This document shows positions 23,981 to 32,246 of a stretch of 64,000 nucleotides of DNA, piece by piece. The translations under genes were made by a program, and so were the position numbers. Origin of the DNA: CAJBNH01 sp964447285 (GTDB lineage Bacteria; Myxococcota_A; UBA9042); assembly GCA_964447285.1 (NCBI GenBank), contig CAYURO010000014.1, forward strand, positions 43,841 to 107,840, given 5' to 3'. Positions within the stretch are counted from its first letter, which is position 1; every line of letters begins with the position of its first letter. The notes beneath the pieces were generated by a model. That model was not told the DNA's origin. It did not search any database and saw only the letters and a program-made list of their open reading frames with translations.

Positions 23981-26575
23981 CTACATCGGGGGAACATAGG
24001 ACCAGGTGCCGGGCGTAACGGAACCCACGAATTGCAGGCCGTCCAGAATCGCCTCGCTGTCGTAGATGCCATCGCCCGTGTCATGCAGGTGGAAGGTGAG
24101 GTAGAAGTCCTCGCCCGGCTCGATCGGCCACTCTGTCGTCAGCCAACCGGTCGACGACCCGCCCTCCATGCACGCATAGCCAGAGCCGCTGATGTCGGTC
24201 TTGGCCGTGCCGTTCGGGCAGCCGTTCAGCGAGCAGCACTCTGATACCGCCGTGTTGATGGCGATGTAGCAGTAACGCTCGCGCGGATTGCAGAACTGCA
24301 TGCCGGGGCTGCACACGAAGTCGTAATACTGGTCGGGGTTGCGGCAGGCCGAGTAGTTGATGACCGTGGCCTGACCGCCGTTGGTGCTGCCGGCCTTGAT
24401 GACCATGTAGAACTTGTCGTTGTACGACGAGCCGATGTACTCATCGTACTCCTGCGAGAAGAACACGTGACGCACGCGGAAGCCGTTGGCTCCGGCCGGG
24501 GCCTTGAGGTGCAGCGTCCACTCCACCGCGTTGAACACGCCCTGGCCGCCGGTGGCGAAGGGATCGGAGATCGATTGGCCCCCAAGGTCAGTCTGGTGGG
24601 TGTCTCCCGTTGCCGGCCCGGTAGCCATCAGCGCGTAAGACCCGCCGACCTGCGGTTTCAGGTCGTTGGTTTCGTTGCCGAAGTGCTTCACGGCCGCGTA
24701 GGTCCCCTCGGTCGATGACTGCGTGGGTGAGGAGTAGGTCTGGCCCAACAGTAGCCCCGTCCCACAGATGTCGAGCGCACAGGCCAGGTTGTCCAGCGTC
24801 GGCCCGACACCGGTGCACTTGCTGCAGTCGACGGCGATGGGCGCCGCGCCGGTACCGCCGGTCGGATACAGGTCGGCCTGACCCGACTCGAAGACCTTGC
24901 GGTAGGCGATCAGCAGGTCGCGGATGTCCTTGAGCTCCTGATCCGCGGGCAGGGCCACCGTGGCCGCCTCGACCGCTGCAATGGCCACGTCGACGCGGTC
25001 CAGCGCCGCCTTGCCCGTCAGGGAGCGCACGTCCTGCAACGCTTCGGCGTAAGCAACGACCGCGTCGCCCTTGGCCAGCAGCGAGGCATCGGCCGCCAGC
25101 AGCTCAGACAGCTTGGCCTGGAACGTGTCGGTCTTCTTCTCCTTGGTGATCGGGTCGTTCCAGTTCGCCTTGACCGTGATCGTCTCGTCGCCGGTCAGGC
25201 TCTTGGGCGCACAGCTCTTCAGCACCTGATGGAAGATCATGGCGTCGTTGGCGGCCAGGTGCTGGGGTTCCACCTCTTCGGGATTGGTCGAGTATTGCTC
25301 ACCGTGGAACGCGGCCATTTCGAACGACGGCGGCAACGTCAGCTCGACCTGCACGGCGCGCGCGGCGACTTCGACGTGACGCAAGAAGCCGTCGTTGAAC
25401 GTGATTTCCGCTTCGGCCGCTGTGTCGAGGAACACGTACGCGCCCTTGCCGGCATCCGTGACGGTGTTCATCAGCGTGTCGTTGTAGTTCCACGGGTCGC
25501 CGACGCCCACGCCGACCAGGTAGATCGCCTCCTTGTCTGCGTCCTTGGCGGCCTCGGCGATCAGCTTCTCGTCCTTTTCTCCCACGTTGGCGCCGCCATC
25601 GCTGACCAGCACCACGCGGTTGATGCGGTCTGCTGCGAAGTCCTTCTGGGCCAACGCATACGCCGCGGTCAGGCCGGCGCTGAAGTCCGTGAATCCCAGG
25701 GGCGACAAGCTGTTGCAGGCCGTCAGGATCTTCGCGTCGTCTGGCCCCGCCACCGCATACGACGACAGCAGCGGCGACACCGCCCCGCCCCACGCCACCA
25801 ACGAGAACAGGTCGCCCTGGTCCAGCGACGCCGCCAGCGCCAGGCACGCCGCCCGCGCGCGGTCCATGCCCGTCTTGCCCGGCACGCCCCAGCCCATCGA
25901 CGACGAGGTGTCGACCGCCATCACCAGGTTGACGCGACGACGATCCTTGATCGTGAAATCGGGAGCGCGCACGCCGATCTGCAGCCGATACTCGCCGTCC
26001 TTCTCACGCATCTGCGCGCTGACCGCGACGTGGCCGGGCTGGGCCGGCGGATACGCGAAGTCGAACCAATTCAAGAACTCGTAAGTCCGCAGCGCCTTGT
26101 ACGCCAGCTGCCCCTGCGCGATCAGGCCGCGAGCAAGGGTGGCGCTTGCCATCGAATTTGAGTCGTCGGCCGACAGGTACAGGATCACCGGGTCGGTCTG
26201 GTTGCACTGGGGCGAAACGTCCTCTGCCGTGTCGACGTCGGTGGTGTCCGCATCGGCATTGGCAACGGCATCCGGCGGCGGCACCTCGCCCGTGTCCGTG
26301 CCCGTGGCGCCCGCATCGCTGCTGGCTACACCGTCCTGCGACGCGTCCGAGGCGTCCGACGCGCTGGGGTCGCCAGTGCCGCCCGACACATCGCTGAACG
26401 AGATCGAGTCGCCTGCCCACGCATCAGTGCCGCCGTTCTGGACGCCGTCGGTCATCCCTGCGTTGGCGTTGTCATCCTGCGCCCCGGTCCCGGTGTCGTC
26501 GCCGCAACCGACCAGCAACAACCCGGTCAAGGCAAACCCGATCAGAAGAGATGACGGCCAAACAAGGAACTTCAT
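23981..26575 (-). CDS. Lipoprotein with vWFA domain and choice-of-anchor-L-like C-terminus, 864 aa
   Basis: The ATG at 26575 begins a lipoprotein signal (lipobox LVGC, Cys24) followed by an 80-residue Asp/Ala/Gly/Ser linker. Residues about 210-400 are a von Willebrand A domain: VNLVMAVDTSSSMGWG gives the MIDAS DxSxS (Asp222, Ser224, Ser226), and INRVVLVSDGGANVG follows. A helical region with YAEALQDVRSLTGKAALDRV comes next. The C-terminal ~250 residues (FRVRHVFFSQEYDEYIGSSY, NDKFYMVIKAG, EAILDGLQF) match the choice-of-anchor L domain of exported proteins. Cell-surface adhesion or complex assembly is plausible; the ligand is unknown. Confidence 0.85.
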   Translation of the reverse strand: MKFLVWPSSLLIGFALTGLLLVGCGDDTGTGAQDDNANAGMTDGVQNGGTDAWAGDSISFSDVSGGTGDPSASDASDASQDGVASSDAGATGTDTGEVPPPDAVANADADTTDVDTAEDVSPQCNQTDPVILYLSADDSNSMASATLARGLIAQGQLAYKALRTYEFLNWFDFAYPPAQPGHVAVSAQMREKDGEYRLQIGVRAPDFTIKDRRRVNLVMAVDTSSSMGWGVPGKTGMDRARAACLALAASLDQGDLFSLVAWGGAVSPLLSSYAVAGPDDAKILTACNSLSPLGFTDFSAGLTAAYALAQKDFAADRINRVVLVSDGGANVGEKDEKLIAEAAKDADKEAIYLVGVGVGDPWNYNDTLMNTVTDAGKGAYVFLDTAAEAEITFNDGFLRHVEVAARAVQVELTLPPSFEMAAFHGEQYSTNPEEVEPQHLAANDAMIFHQVLKSCAPKSLTGDETITVKANWNDPITKEKKTDTFQAKLSELLAADASLLAKGDAVVAYAEALQDVRSLTGKAALDRVDVAIAAVEAATVALPADQELKDIRDLLIAYRKVFESGQADLYPTGGTGAAPIAVDCSKCTGVGPTLDNLACALDICGTGLLLGQTYSSPTQSSTEGTYAAVKHFGNETNDLKPQVGGSYALMATGPATGDTHQTDLGGQSISDPFATGGQGVFNAVEWTLHLKAPAGANGFRVRHVFFSQEYDEYIGSSYNDKFYMVIKAGSTNGGQATVINYSACRNPDQYYDFVCSPGMQFCNPRERYCYIAINTAVSECCSLNGCPNGTAKTDISGSGYACMEGGSSTGWLTTEWPIEPGEDFYLTFHLHDTGDGIYDSEAILDGLQFVGSVTPGTWSYVPPM

Positions 26576-26633
26576 CAGTGACCTCCGACAAGGCTCGAAC
26601 GCGTCCGCATGCTCCGCTTGCCCCGGGGTCGGG

Positions 26634-27761
26634 TCAATGGCCGCGAGACAACAAGCCGCCGATCAACGCTCTGGCTTCCCCCATATGCCGACCTGCGAGG
26701 CCCCGGAACGGCGAGGGCACCGGCAGCAGCCCTTCGCCCACCAGCACATCGCACAGGTGGCCGGCCTGACGGTGCGCCAGGTTGCACCACAGCGCCTTGA
26801 GGTGTACGCCGCCACCGTCCGACCCCAGCACATCCAGCGACCGCTGGTGCCAGGCGCACAGCACGTCATCGGGACGCATGAACTCAGCCCAACTCTTGCG
26901 GAAAGTGGCTTCGTTCGCGGCCAGCGCTTCGGCCTCGTCGGGCAACTCCAGCCGATAGCGCTTGCGGGCAGCCAAGGCCGCATCGCAGGCCACGAATGCC
27001 TCGAACCACTCCCCGGTACCCAGTCGCCACGCGCAGATCTGGAACGGCCGCGCGACCTTCTGCGGCCCCACCGTCTCGACGTCGACCAGCACCAGCCGGT
27101 CCATGGCCTGCTGCAGCTCAAGGGGCGGCGCTGCCGGCTTTGGGACGGCCGGCGTGCGCCTGCGGACCTCGCGCGCTGCACTGCGGGCGATTTGGGTGTC
27201 GATCATCTGCTCGAACGCTTGCAGCAGCTCGTCGAAGCCTGTCGTGTCGGGCTCCAGCCGGCGCAACGTGGCGACCAACGCCTCCAGAGTGGACAGATAA
27301 TCCACCTGCGGCTCGGCGCGAATGCGGTAGCGGCTCGGCTCTGGCGCGGCCAGACGAAGATGCGGCACGTCGTCCAGCCACGGGTTGGCACGCAGCAACG
27401 CTTTGACCTGATTCCACGTGCCGTCCAGGACGATCAGGTGGTCGGGACGCTCTGCAGGCGACAGGCCTTCGACCGCCTGCGCGTGCGGACTGGGGAACAG
27501 CAACGCAGTGCGCGGCGGACGGTTCCGGGCCAGCGACGACGGCTCACCCGACCAAGGGACGTGGACCTCGACGGTGCAGCGCTCCAAGCCCAGTTCGGCG
27601 AAGCGCACGGTGCCGATGGGGCAGTGGCTCTCACGCGGATGCTGCAACACGTGGACGTGGGTGCGGTTGGTGACGTGTGGCAACACCGCGCAGATGCAGA
27701 CGCTTTGCGCCTTGTGGCAGCGATAGCAGTAGGCGCGGGCGTCGGGAAGTGGTGCGCGCAG
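26634..27761 (-). CDS. DTW-domain protein (tRNA-uridine aminocarboxypropyltransferase-like) with exonuclease-like C-terminus, 375 aa
   Basis: Residues 10-200 are a DTW domain: zinc-type motif YCYRCHKAQSVCICA (Cys12, 15, 22, 24) and the signature DGTW (113-116), then STLEALV. The family (TapT/YfiP) transfers the 3-amino-3-carboxypropyl group of SAM to tRNA uridine, giving acp3U. Residues 221-375 add a domain that looks like a DEDDh exonuclease fold: LVLVDVETVG (Asp227, Glu229), HQRSLDVL (Asp310) and RHMGEARALIGGLL (His359, Glu362 where Asp is usual). No ATG/GTG/TTG lies between the Zn motif and the upstream gene; a CTG at 27761, nine bases after GAGG, is the best start. The next in-frame ATG (27875) would overlap the LRR gene by 113 bp. 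Confidence 0.8.
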   Translation of the reverse strand: MRAPLPDARAYCYRCHKAQSVCICAVLPHVTNRTHVHVLQHPRESHCPIGTVRFAELGLERCTVEVHVPWSGEPSSLARNRPPRTALLFPSPHAQAVEGLSPAERPDHLIVLDGTWNQVKALLRANPWLDDVPHLRLAAPEPSRYRIRAEPQVDYLSTLEALVATLRRLEPDTTGFDELLQAFEQMIDTQIARSAAREVRRRTPAVPKPAAPPLELQQAMDRLVLVDVETVGPQKVARPFQICAWRLGTGEWFEAFVACDAALAARKRYRLELPDEAEALAANEATFRKSWAEFMRPDDVLCAWHQRSLDVLGSDGGGVHLKALWCNLAHRQAGHLCDVLVGEGLLPVPSPFRGLAGRHMGEARALIGGLLSRGH

Positions 27762-27762
27762 G

Positions 27763-28638
27763 TTATTTGACCTCGATCCGCAGGCCCCGGGACGCCTTGA
27801 GGCCCAGCAGCGGCCGAATGTCCACCTTCCGCGAAACCCGCAGCACCCGCAGCGTGTCCATGCCGGCCAGCACATCGACCTTGATGACGCCGGTGCCGGT
27901 CAGGTCCAAGTGGCGAAGATTCGTCAGGCGGACCAGTGCACCGACATCCTGCAACTTCTTGTTGTTGCTGAGGTCCAGATACTCAAGCCCTGTCAGGTCG
28001 GCCACCAGTGCGGCATTGGTCACGTTCTGGTTGACGAGCTCCAGCTGGGTCAGACCGGTCAAGACCCCCAGCAACGCAGGCAGATTGACGCCCGGCATCG
28101 CCTCGAGGTGCAGCCGCGTCAGCGCCCCGAGCTTGGCCAGCGGCGACAGCGCCGTCAGCTTCAGGCAGCCGCGAATGTCGACCGCCTTCAGCGTGGTGAT
28201 GCCCTCGATCGGCGTCAGGTCCGCGACGGCCACGCCCCACAGGTCCAGTTGCTCCAGCTGGTCCAGCTGCGCCACAGGGTCCAGCGCGGTCACGCCGGGC
28301 TCGGCTGCGGTCATTTTCGCCTTGGCCGACGCGACCCGTGCTGCGCGCACATGGCCATCCGCCGTCCAGTCGAGGATCACTCTGTCCAAATTCAACCGCT
28401 CTTTCGCACCCTTGGGGAAGATTTCCAGCTTGCGAAGCTCCACGCGCTGCGCTTCCTTGGTCGCCTCGATCTGGTCGGCAGTCGACGCAGGTGGTGCCGC
28501 AGGCGCTGCGACGGAAGACGAAGGAGCAACCACAGGCGGGGCGGGCGGCGGCGCAACCGGCTTGGGCTGTCCGGAAGCGGACATGGCGACGCACAGGGAA
28601 AGGACGGCACTGCAAGCAGCGGCAGCAGGTCGACGCAC
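27763..28638 (-). CDS. Exported leucine-rich-repeat protein, 291 aa
   Basis: A GTG at 28638 begins a signal peptide (MRRPAAAACSAVLSLCVAMS, then ASGQ), followed by a Pro/Ala linker. From about residue 110 there are eight or so short LRRs of the internalin-like spacing (LEQLDLWGVAVADLTPIEGI, LTRLHLEAMPGV, LEYLDLSNNKKLQDVGALV, LRHLDLTGTGVI). LRR proteins of this kind usually bind other proteins. It sits between modC (87 bp upstream) and the DTW gene (one base downstream). Membership of the mod transcript is possible, but a functional link is not evident. Confidence 0.82.
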   Translation of the reverse strand: MRRPAAAACSAVLSLCVAMSASGQPKPVAPPPAPPVVAPSSSVAAPAAPPASTADQIEATKEAQRVELRKLEIFPKGAKERLNLDRVILDWTADGHVRAARVASAKAKMTAAEPGVTALDPVAQLDQLEQLDLWGVAVADLTPIEGITTLKAVDIRGCLKLTALSPLAKLGALTRLHLEAMPGVNLPALLGVLTGLTQLELVNQNVTNAALVADLTGLEYLDLSNNKKLQDVGALVRLTNLRHLDLTGTGVIKVDVLAGMDTLRVLRVSRKVDIRPLLGLKASRGLRIEVK

Positions 28639-28725
28639 GGGGTCACCTCACGAACGCAAAAGGTCGAACAAAAGCGGGCACAGTGTCGCGTCCGGCGCAA
28701 GCAGCGTCAAGGCAAGCAGCGCGGA

Positions 28726-29847
28726 CTACTCTGCGGTGACGCCGGCCTCGAACAGCTTGAAAGAGCTGGCTTTCGCCGCAACGAACACCTCAACGCCGGG
28801 GGCGAGCTGCAGGGCGAGGCACGACCGCTCGGTCAGCGTTGCGAGGAAGGGCGGCAGTTCGGGCACCACGGTCAGGTGCACGATGCGCAGCGCCCCCGAC
28901 GGCGTGATGGCCGCCACCGTCGCGGGCAGCAGGTTGCTGGCGGACACCCCTTCCAGCCGTTGCCGCGCCAGCAGCAGATCGTCGGCAGGTACGCCCAGCA
29001 GCACCTTTTCTCCCACGCGGCTGGCGGCGGGCGGGGTGATCAGCTCGAGACCGCCAGGACCGCCCAAAAGCACAACGCTGAAGCCGTCTTCCGTGCGGGC
29101 GACGACGCCTTCCATGAAGTTGAACAGCCCCTGCCCCGCGGCACCCGGCAGCACTTTGGGGTCGGCAAACACGACGCGCGGGTCGCCCTGGGCCACCGAC
29201 TTGCCATCGCGAAGGACCACGACCTCATCGCAAAGGGCCTGGACCTCCAGAGGGTCATGCGAGATCAAGAGAATCGGAATCTCAAACCGATCCCGCACCT
29301 TGCGCAGAAAGGGCAGCACCCTGCGGCGAAGGCCCGCGTCGATGGCCGCCATCGGCTCGTCCAGCAACAACAGCCGCGGACCCGAGCAGAGTGCACGCGC
29401 CAACGACACCCGCTGCCGCTCGCCGCCCGACAGCGTGGTCACGCGGCGGTGCAGCAGGTGGCCGATGTCCAGCATGTCGACGATTTCTCGAGTGTGCGCC
29501 TCGACTTCGAAGCCCCGCATGCGAGCCCGCCGCGCGCCAGTGGCCAGGTTCTCGCGCACGTCGAGGTGCGGGAACAGCAACCCCTCTTGCGGCACGAACC
29601 CGATGTCGCGCCCGGTCGGCGGCACGCGCACGCCGGCATCGCGGTCCAGCCAGACGTGGTCATCGAGACGGATACGGCCTCGCACGCCGTTGCGCAGACC
29701 GGCGATGCACTCGAGCAGGCTGGTCTTGCCGCTGCCGGAAGCGCCAAAGATCGCCGTCACGTGGCGGGTCAGCAGCAGATCGACATCGACGTCGAAACGG
29801 TCCAACGGCAGGTGCACGCGCAGTTCGAGCTGGTGGGAGACGCTCAT
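28726..29847 (-). CDS. modC: Molybdate ABC transporter ATP-binding protein, 373 aa
   Basis: It powers molybdate/tungstate import with ModAB. The ATG at 29847 overlaps the modB stop (ATGA). Residues 1-235 are the ABC ATPase: Walker A GASGSGKT, Q-loop FVPQEGLLF, signature LSGGERQRVSLARAL, Walker B LLLLDEP and H-loop LLISHDPLE. The C-terminal ~80 residues form a MOP/TOBE-type oxyanion-binding domain (NLLPATVAAITPSGALRIV, CLALQLAPGVEVFVAAKASS), typical of ModC and able to sense cytoplasmic molybdate. It is the last gene of the mos-mod series. Confidence 0.93.
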   Translation of the reverse strand: MSVSHQLELRVHLPLDRFDVDVDLLLTRHVTAIFGASGSGKTSLLECIAGLRNGVRGRIRLDDHVWLDRDAGVRVPPTGRDIGFVPQEGLLFPHLDVRENLATGARRARMRGFEVEAHTREIVDMLDIGHLLHRRVTTLSGGERQRVSLARALCSGPRLLLLDEPMAAIDAGLRRRVLPFLRKVRDRFEIPILLISHDPLEVQALCDEVVVLRDGKSVAQGDPRVVFADPKVLPGAAGQGLFNFMEGVVARTEDGFSVVLLGGPGGLELITPPAASRVGEKVLLGVPADDLLLARQRLEGVSASNLLPATVAAITPSGALRIVHLTVVPELPPFLATLTERSCLALQLAPGVEVFVAAKASSFKLFEAGVTAE

Positions 29848-30512
29848 GACCGCCTCCGGGGCGCCGGACGTTGCTGCACCAACCACTCCGACGACAGGAT
29901 GGCCAGAAAGCCAACTGTCAGTGAAACCCCCAGCAGCGCATAGGCTTCTGCGTCGTTGCCCACCTGCTGCGCGGTGAAGATCGCGGTGGACAGCGTCTGT
30001 GTCTTGCCGGGAATGTTGCCGGCGATGGTGATGGTCGCGCCGAACTCTCCGATCGCACGTGTGAAAGCGAGGATGACGGCAGCCGCGAGGCCGCGAAACG
30101 CCAGCGGCAGGGTGAAGCGGAAGAACGTGCGCGTGCGGCTGATGCCCAGCGTGTGCGCCATCGCCTCCAGCCGCGGGTCTACGCCCTCGAACGCCACCCG
30201 CGCAGTCCGCACCAGCAGCGGCGTCGCCATCACGGCGCACGCCACCACCGTCGCTCGCCAGGTCAGCAGGATGTCGAGGTCCAGATCCACACCACCGGAA
30301 CCCAGCCAGCCATCATCCGCCAGAAACCGCAGCAGCAAATAGCCGACGGCCGTGGGCGGCATCACCAGCGGCATCCCGACCAACCCCGACACGATGCCCT
30401 TGCCGTGGAACTGGTAGCGCGCAAGCACGTACGCCAGCAACACGCACGGCAGGACGATGAGGGTCACCGCCAGGGCCGAGGTCTGCAGCGTCAACCAGAG
30501 CGCCGTGGACAT
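29844..30512 (-). CDS. modB: Molybdate ABC transporter permease, 222 aa
   Basis: It is the inner-membrane channel of the molybdate importer. About five transmembrane helices are visible. The EAA loop that docks on ModC is at residues 113-150 (LEAMAHTLGISRTRTFFRFT, ending in GLAAAVILAFTRAIGEFGAT). The RAIGEFGAT stretch is diagnostic for ModB/CysTW-type oxyanion permeases. The length is as expected (about 220-230 aa). It starts at ATG 30512, 15 bp after modA, and overlaps modC by four bases. Confidence 0.93.
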   Translation of the reverse strand: MSTALWLTLQTSALAVTLIVLPCVLLAYVLARYQFHGKGIVSGLVGMPLVMPPTAVGYLLLRFLADDGWLGSGGVDLDLDILLTWRATVVACAVMATPLLVRTARVAFEGVDPRLEAMAHTLGISRTRTFFRFTLPLAFRGLAAAVILAFTRAIGEFGATITIAGNIPGKTQTLSTAIFTAQQVGNDAEAYALLGVSLTVGFLAILSSEWLVQQRPAPRRRS

Positions 30513-30527
30513 GGATTCGCCTTGAAA

Positions 30528-31391
30528 TCAGGGAGCGGTGGACGTGGGCTGCGAAGCAACCGGCGCACCGGGCGGCTCGGGGCGCAAGAAGCCGGCGCGC
30601 ATGAACACGGCGCCCGCGGTCTCGCCTTGCAGGAAAGTCAGGTACTCGAGCGCGATCTTGGGGTTCGGACGTTCCTTGACCGTTGCACCGATGTACACGA
30701 TGTGCGGGGCGCCGGAACCGGTAACGTCGAACAACGGCTTGATCCGCTGGGACTTCACGGCATCCGTGCGGTACAGCACGCCCACGGCCTGCTCGTTCGA
30801 CTCGACCTGACCCAGCGCCGACGGCGCGTCCATGGCCGGGGCCACGCGGTCCTTGACCCGGTCCCACAAGGTGGTGCCGGCGCAATCGACCGACTGCATC
30901 CAGCGGCGGGCGTAACGCCCCTCGGGTACGGCCTCCGGATTGCCGATGGACATGTAGCGGAAGGCCACCGTGCACAGGTCCTGCGGCTGATGAATCTGCA
31001 GAGGAAACGCGTGGTTGGCGACGACGACCAGCGAGTTCGACAGCAACTCGGCACGGGTACCCGGTGCGATGCGGCCGGCCGTGTCGACTCGGTTCATCCA
31101 CGACTCATCTGCACTGATGAAGACGTCTGCCTTGCCCGCGGCGATGATCTGCTGGGCCAGCACATTGGAACCCGCAAAGTTGGCCAGCACTTCGACGCCC
31201 GTCTGCTTGCGGAAGCGCTCGTTGGCGGCCGTCAGGGCATCGCGCAAGCTGGCAGCGGCGAACACCGTGATCCTGCGGGGTTCCCCTTCGTCTCGACCAC
31301 CGCCGCCCCCGGTGCCATCGCCCGGTCCCTTGCACGCGGCCAACGCAAGAACCAACAGCAACCCTGCTCCCGACCACGAGCGACGCCGCAT
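30528..31391 (-). CDS. modA: Molybdate-binding lipoprotein of the ABC transporter, 287 aa
   Basis: It captures molybdate or tungstate outside the inner membrane for ModBC. A lipoprotein signal (MRRRSWSGAGLLLVLALAAC, lipobox LAAC) is followed by a Gly-rich linker. The ModA core begins with ITVFAAASLRDALTAANERF, where AAASL forms the oxyanion pocket, and continues with FAGSNVLAQQIIAAGKADVF and FISADESWM, then VLYRTDAVKS. Class III ModA (lipid-anchored) is the usual form when a periplasm is wide or absent. It lies 27 bp after the second MoSto gene, so storage and uptake are probably co-transcribed. Confidence 0.93.
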   Translation of the reverse strand: MRRRSWSGAGLLLVLALAACKGPGDGTGGGGGRDEGEPRRITVFAAASLRDALTAANERFRKQTGVEVLANFAGSNVLAQQIIAAGKADVFISADESWMNRVDTAGRIAPGTRAELLSNSLVVVANHAFPLQIHQPQDLCTVAFRYMSIGNPEAVPEGRYARRWMQSVDCAGTTLWDRVKDRVAPAMDAPSALGQVESNEQAVGVLYRTDAVKSQRIKPLFDVTGSGAPHIVYIGATVKERPNPKIALEYLTFLQGETAGAVFMRAGFLRPEPPGAPVASQPTSTAP

Positions 31392-31418
31392 GGCGCGCCT
31401 CCTAGGGAATCGCGGCGC

Positions 31419-32240
31419 CTAGCCCTTGCGGACGATGGTGCCGACGTGTTCGCCCTTCACGGCGGCGCGGATGCGCTCGGGGTGCAGGCCGTTGATCACT
31501 TGGAACGAGTCGACCAGCCGGCAGGCGGCCAGAATGTCGACCAAGATCTCGTTGAAGGGGAAGGTCTTGATGCCCCTCTCCTTGATCTCGGACAGCGTGA
31601 TCTCGGGGATAAACTCCGCGTCCGGGTGCAGCTTCGGGTCTGCCGTGTACAGGCCGTCGACGTCCTTGACGAGCGTCAGCGACTTGCAGCCAAACGTCTC
31701 CGCCAGCAGCAGGCAGCCGGCGTCGGTGCGGTGCTGCGGGATCTTGCCGACCGCGGGCGGGTGCTCCCACAACGAGTAGGGCGGCACGCCGTCGAAGATC
31801 ACGCCTTGCGAACGGTACATGAACAGCGGCAGCAGGTGACCGAACATCTCAGGCGGCACCGCGACGACTCCGTGGGGCGCCATCAGGGCACCCAGGATGT
31901 GCGCGTTGCCCAGAGCGTCGGCCTGACTCAGCTCGGCCAGCACGCCAGTGGGCAGGCCCAGGTCAATGCCGATCGAGAACAAGTGTCGGGTCCGCGCGCC
32001 GCCGCCCACGCCGATGACCAGCTTCTCGTCCTTCATCGTATCGACCAGAGCGTCGACGACGGGATAGCAGATGGCGCGTCCCTGCTCGATGATCGACCGG
32101 GCGCCGATCTTGATGACGTGCACGGTCGGCAGCTGGCGGATGATCTGGCTCTCGGTGCTGGCGATCACCTGCTTGTCGAGCAGGCTCTCGCGCATCAGCA
32201 GCGAGTGAATGTGGTTTCGTTTGTCAGGGGTGGCCGTCAT
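31419..32240 (-). CDS. Molybdenum storage protein subunit, MosA/alpha-like, 273 aa
   Basis: It belongs to the amino-acid-kinase/UMP-kinase fold branch that forms MoSto, an ATP-dependent cage that packs polyoxomolybdate or tungstate in the cytoplasm. Recognisable segments are VIKIGARSIIEQGR, GGGARTRHLFSIGIDLGLP, KIPQHRTDAGCLLLAETFGC, LVKDVDGLYTADPK and the terminal GEHVGTIVRKG, all matching the Azotobacter subunits. The usual KIGG is KIGA here. Length agrees with 270-276 aa. It starts six bases after the sister subunit, so a hetero-oligomer is expected. Which of the two is truly alpha or beta I cannot settle from sequence reading. Confidence 0.85.
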   Translation of the reverse strand: MTATPDKRNHIHSLLMRESLLDKQVIASTESQIIRQLPTVHVIKIGARSIIEQGRAICYPVVDALVDTMKDEKLVIGVGGGARTRHLFSIGIDLGLPTGVLAELSQADALGNAHILGALMAPHGVVAVPPEMFGHLLPLFMYRSQGVIFDGVPPYSLWEHPPAVGKIPQHRTDAGCLLLAETFGCKSLTLVKDVDGLYTADPKLHPDAEFIPEITLSEIKERGIKTFPFNEILVDILAACRLVDSFQVINGLHPERIRAAVKGEHVGTIVRKG

Positions 32241-32246
32241 GGTGCC

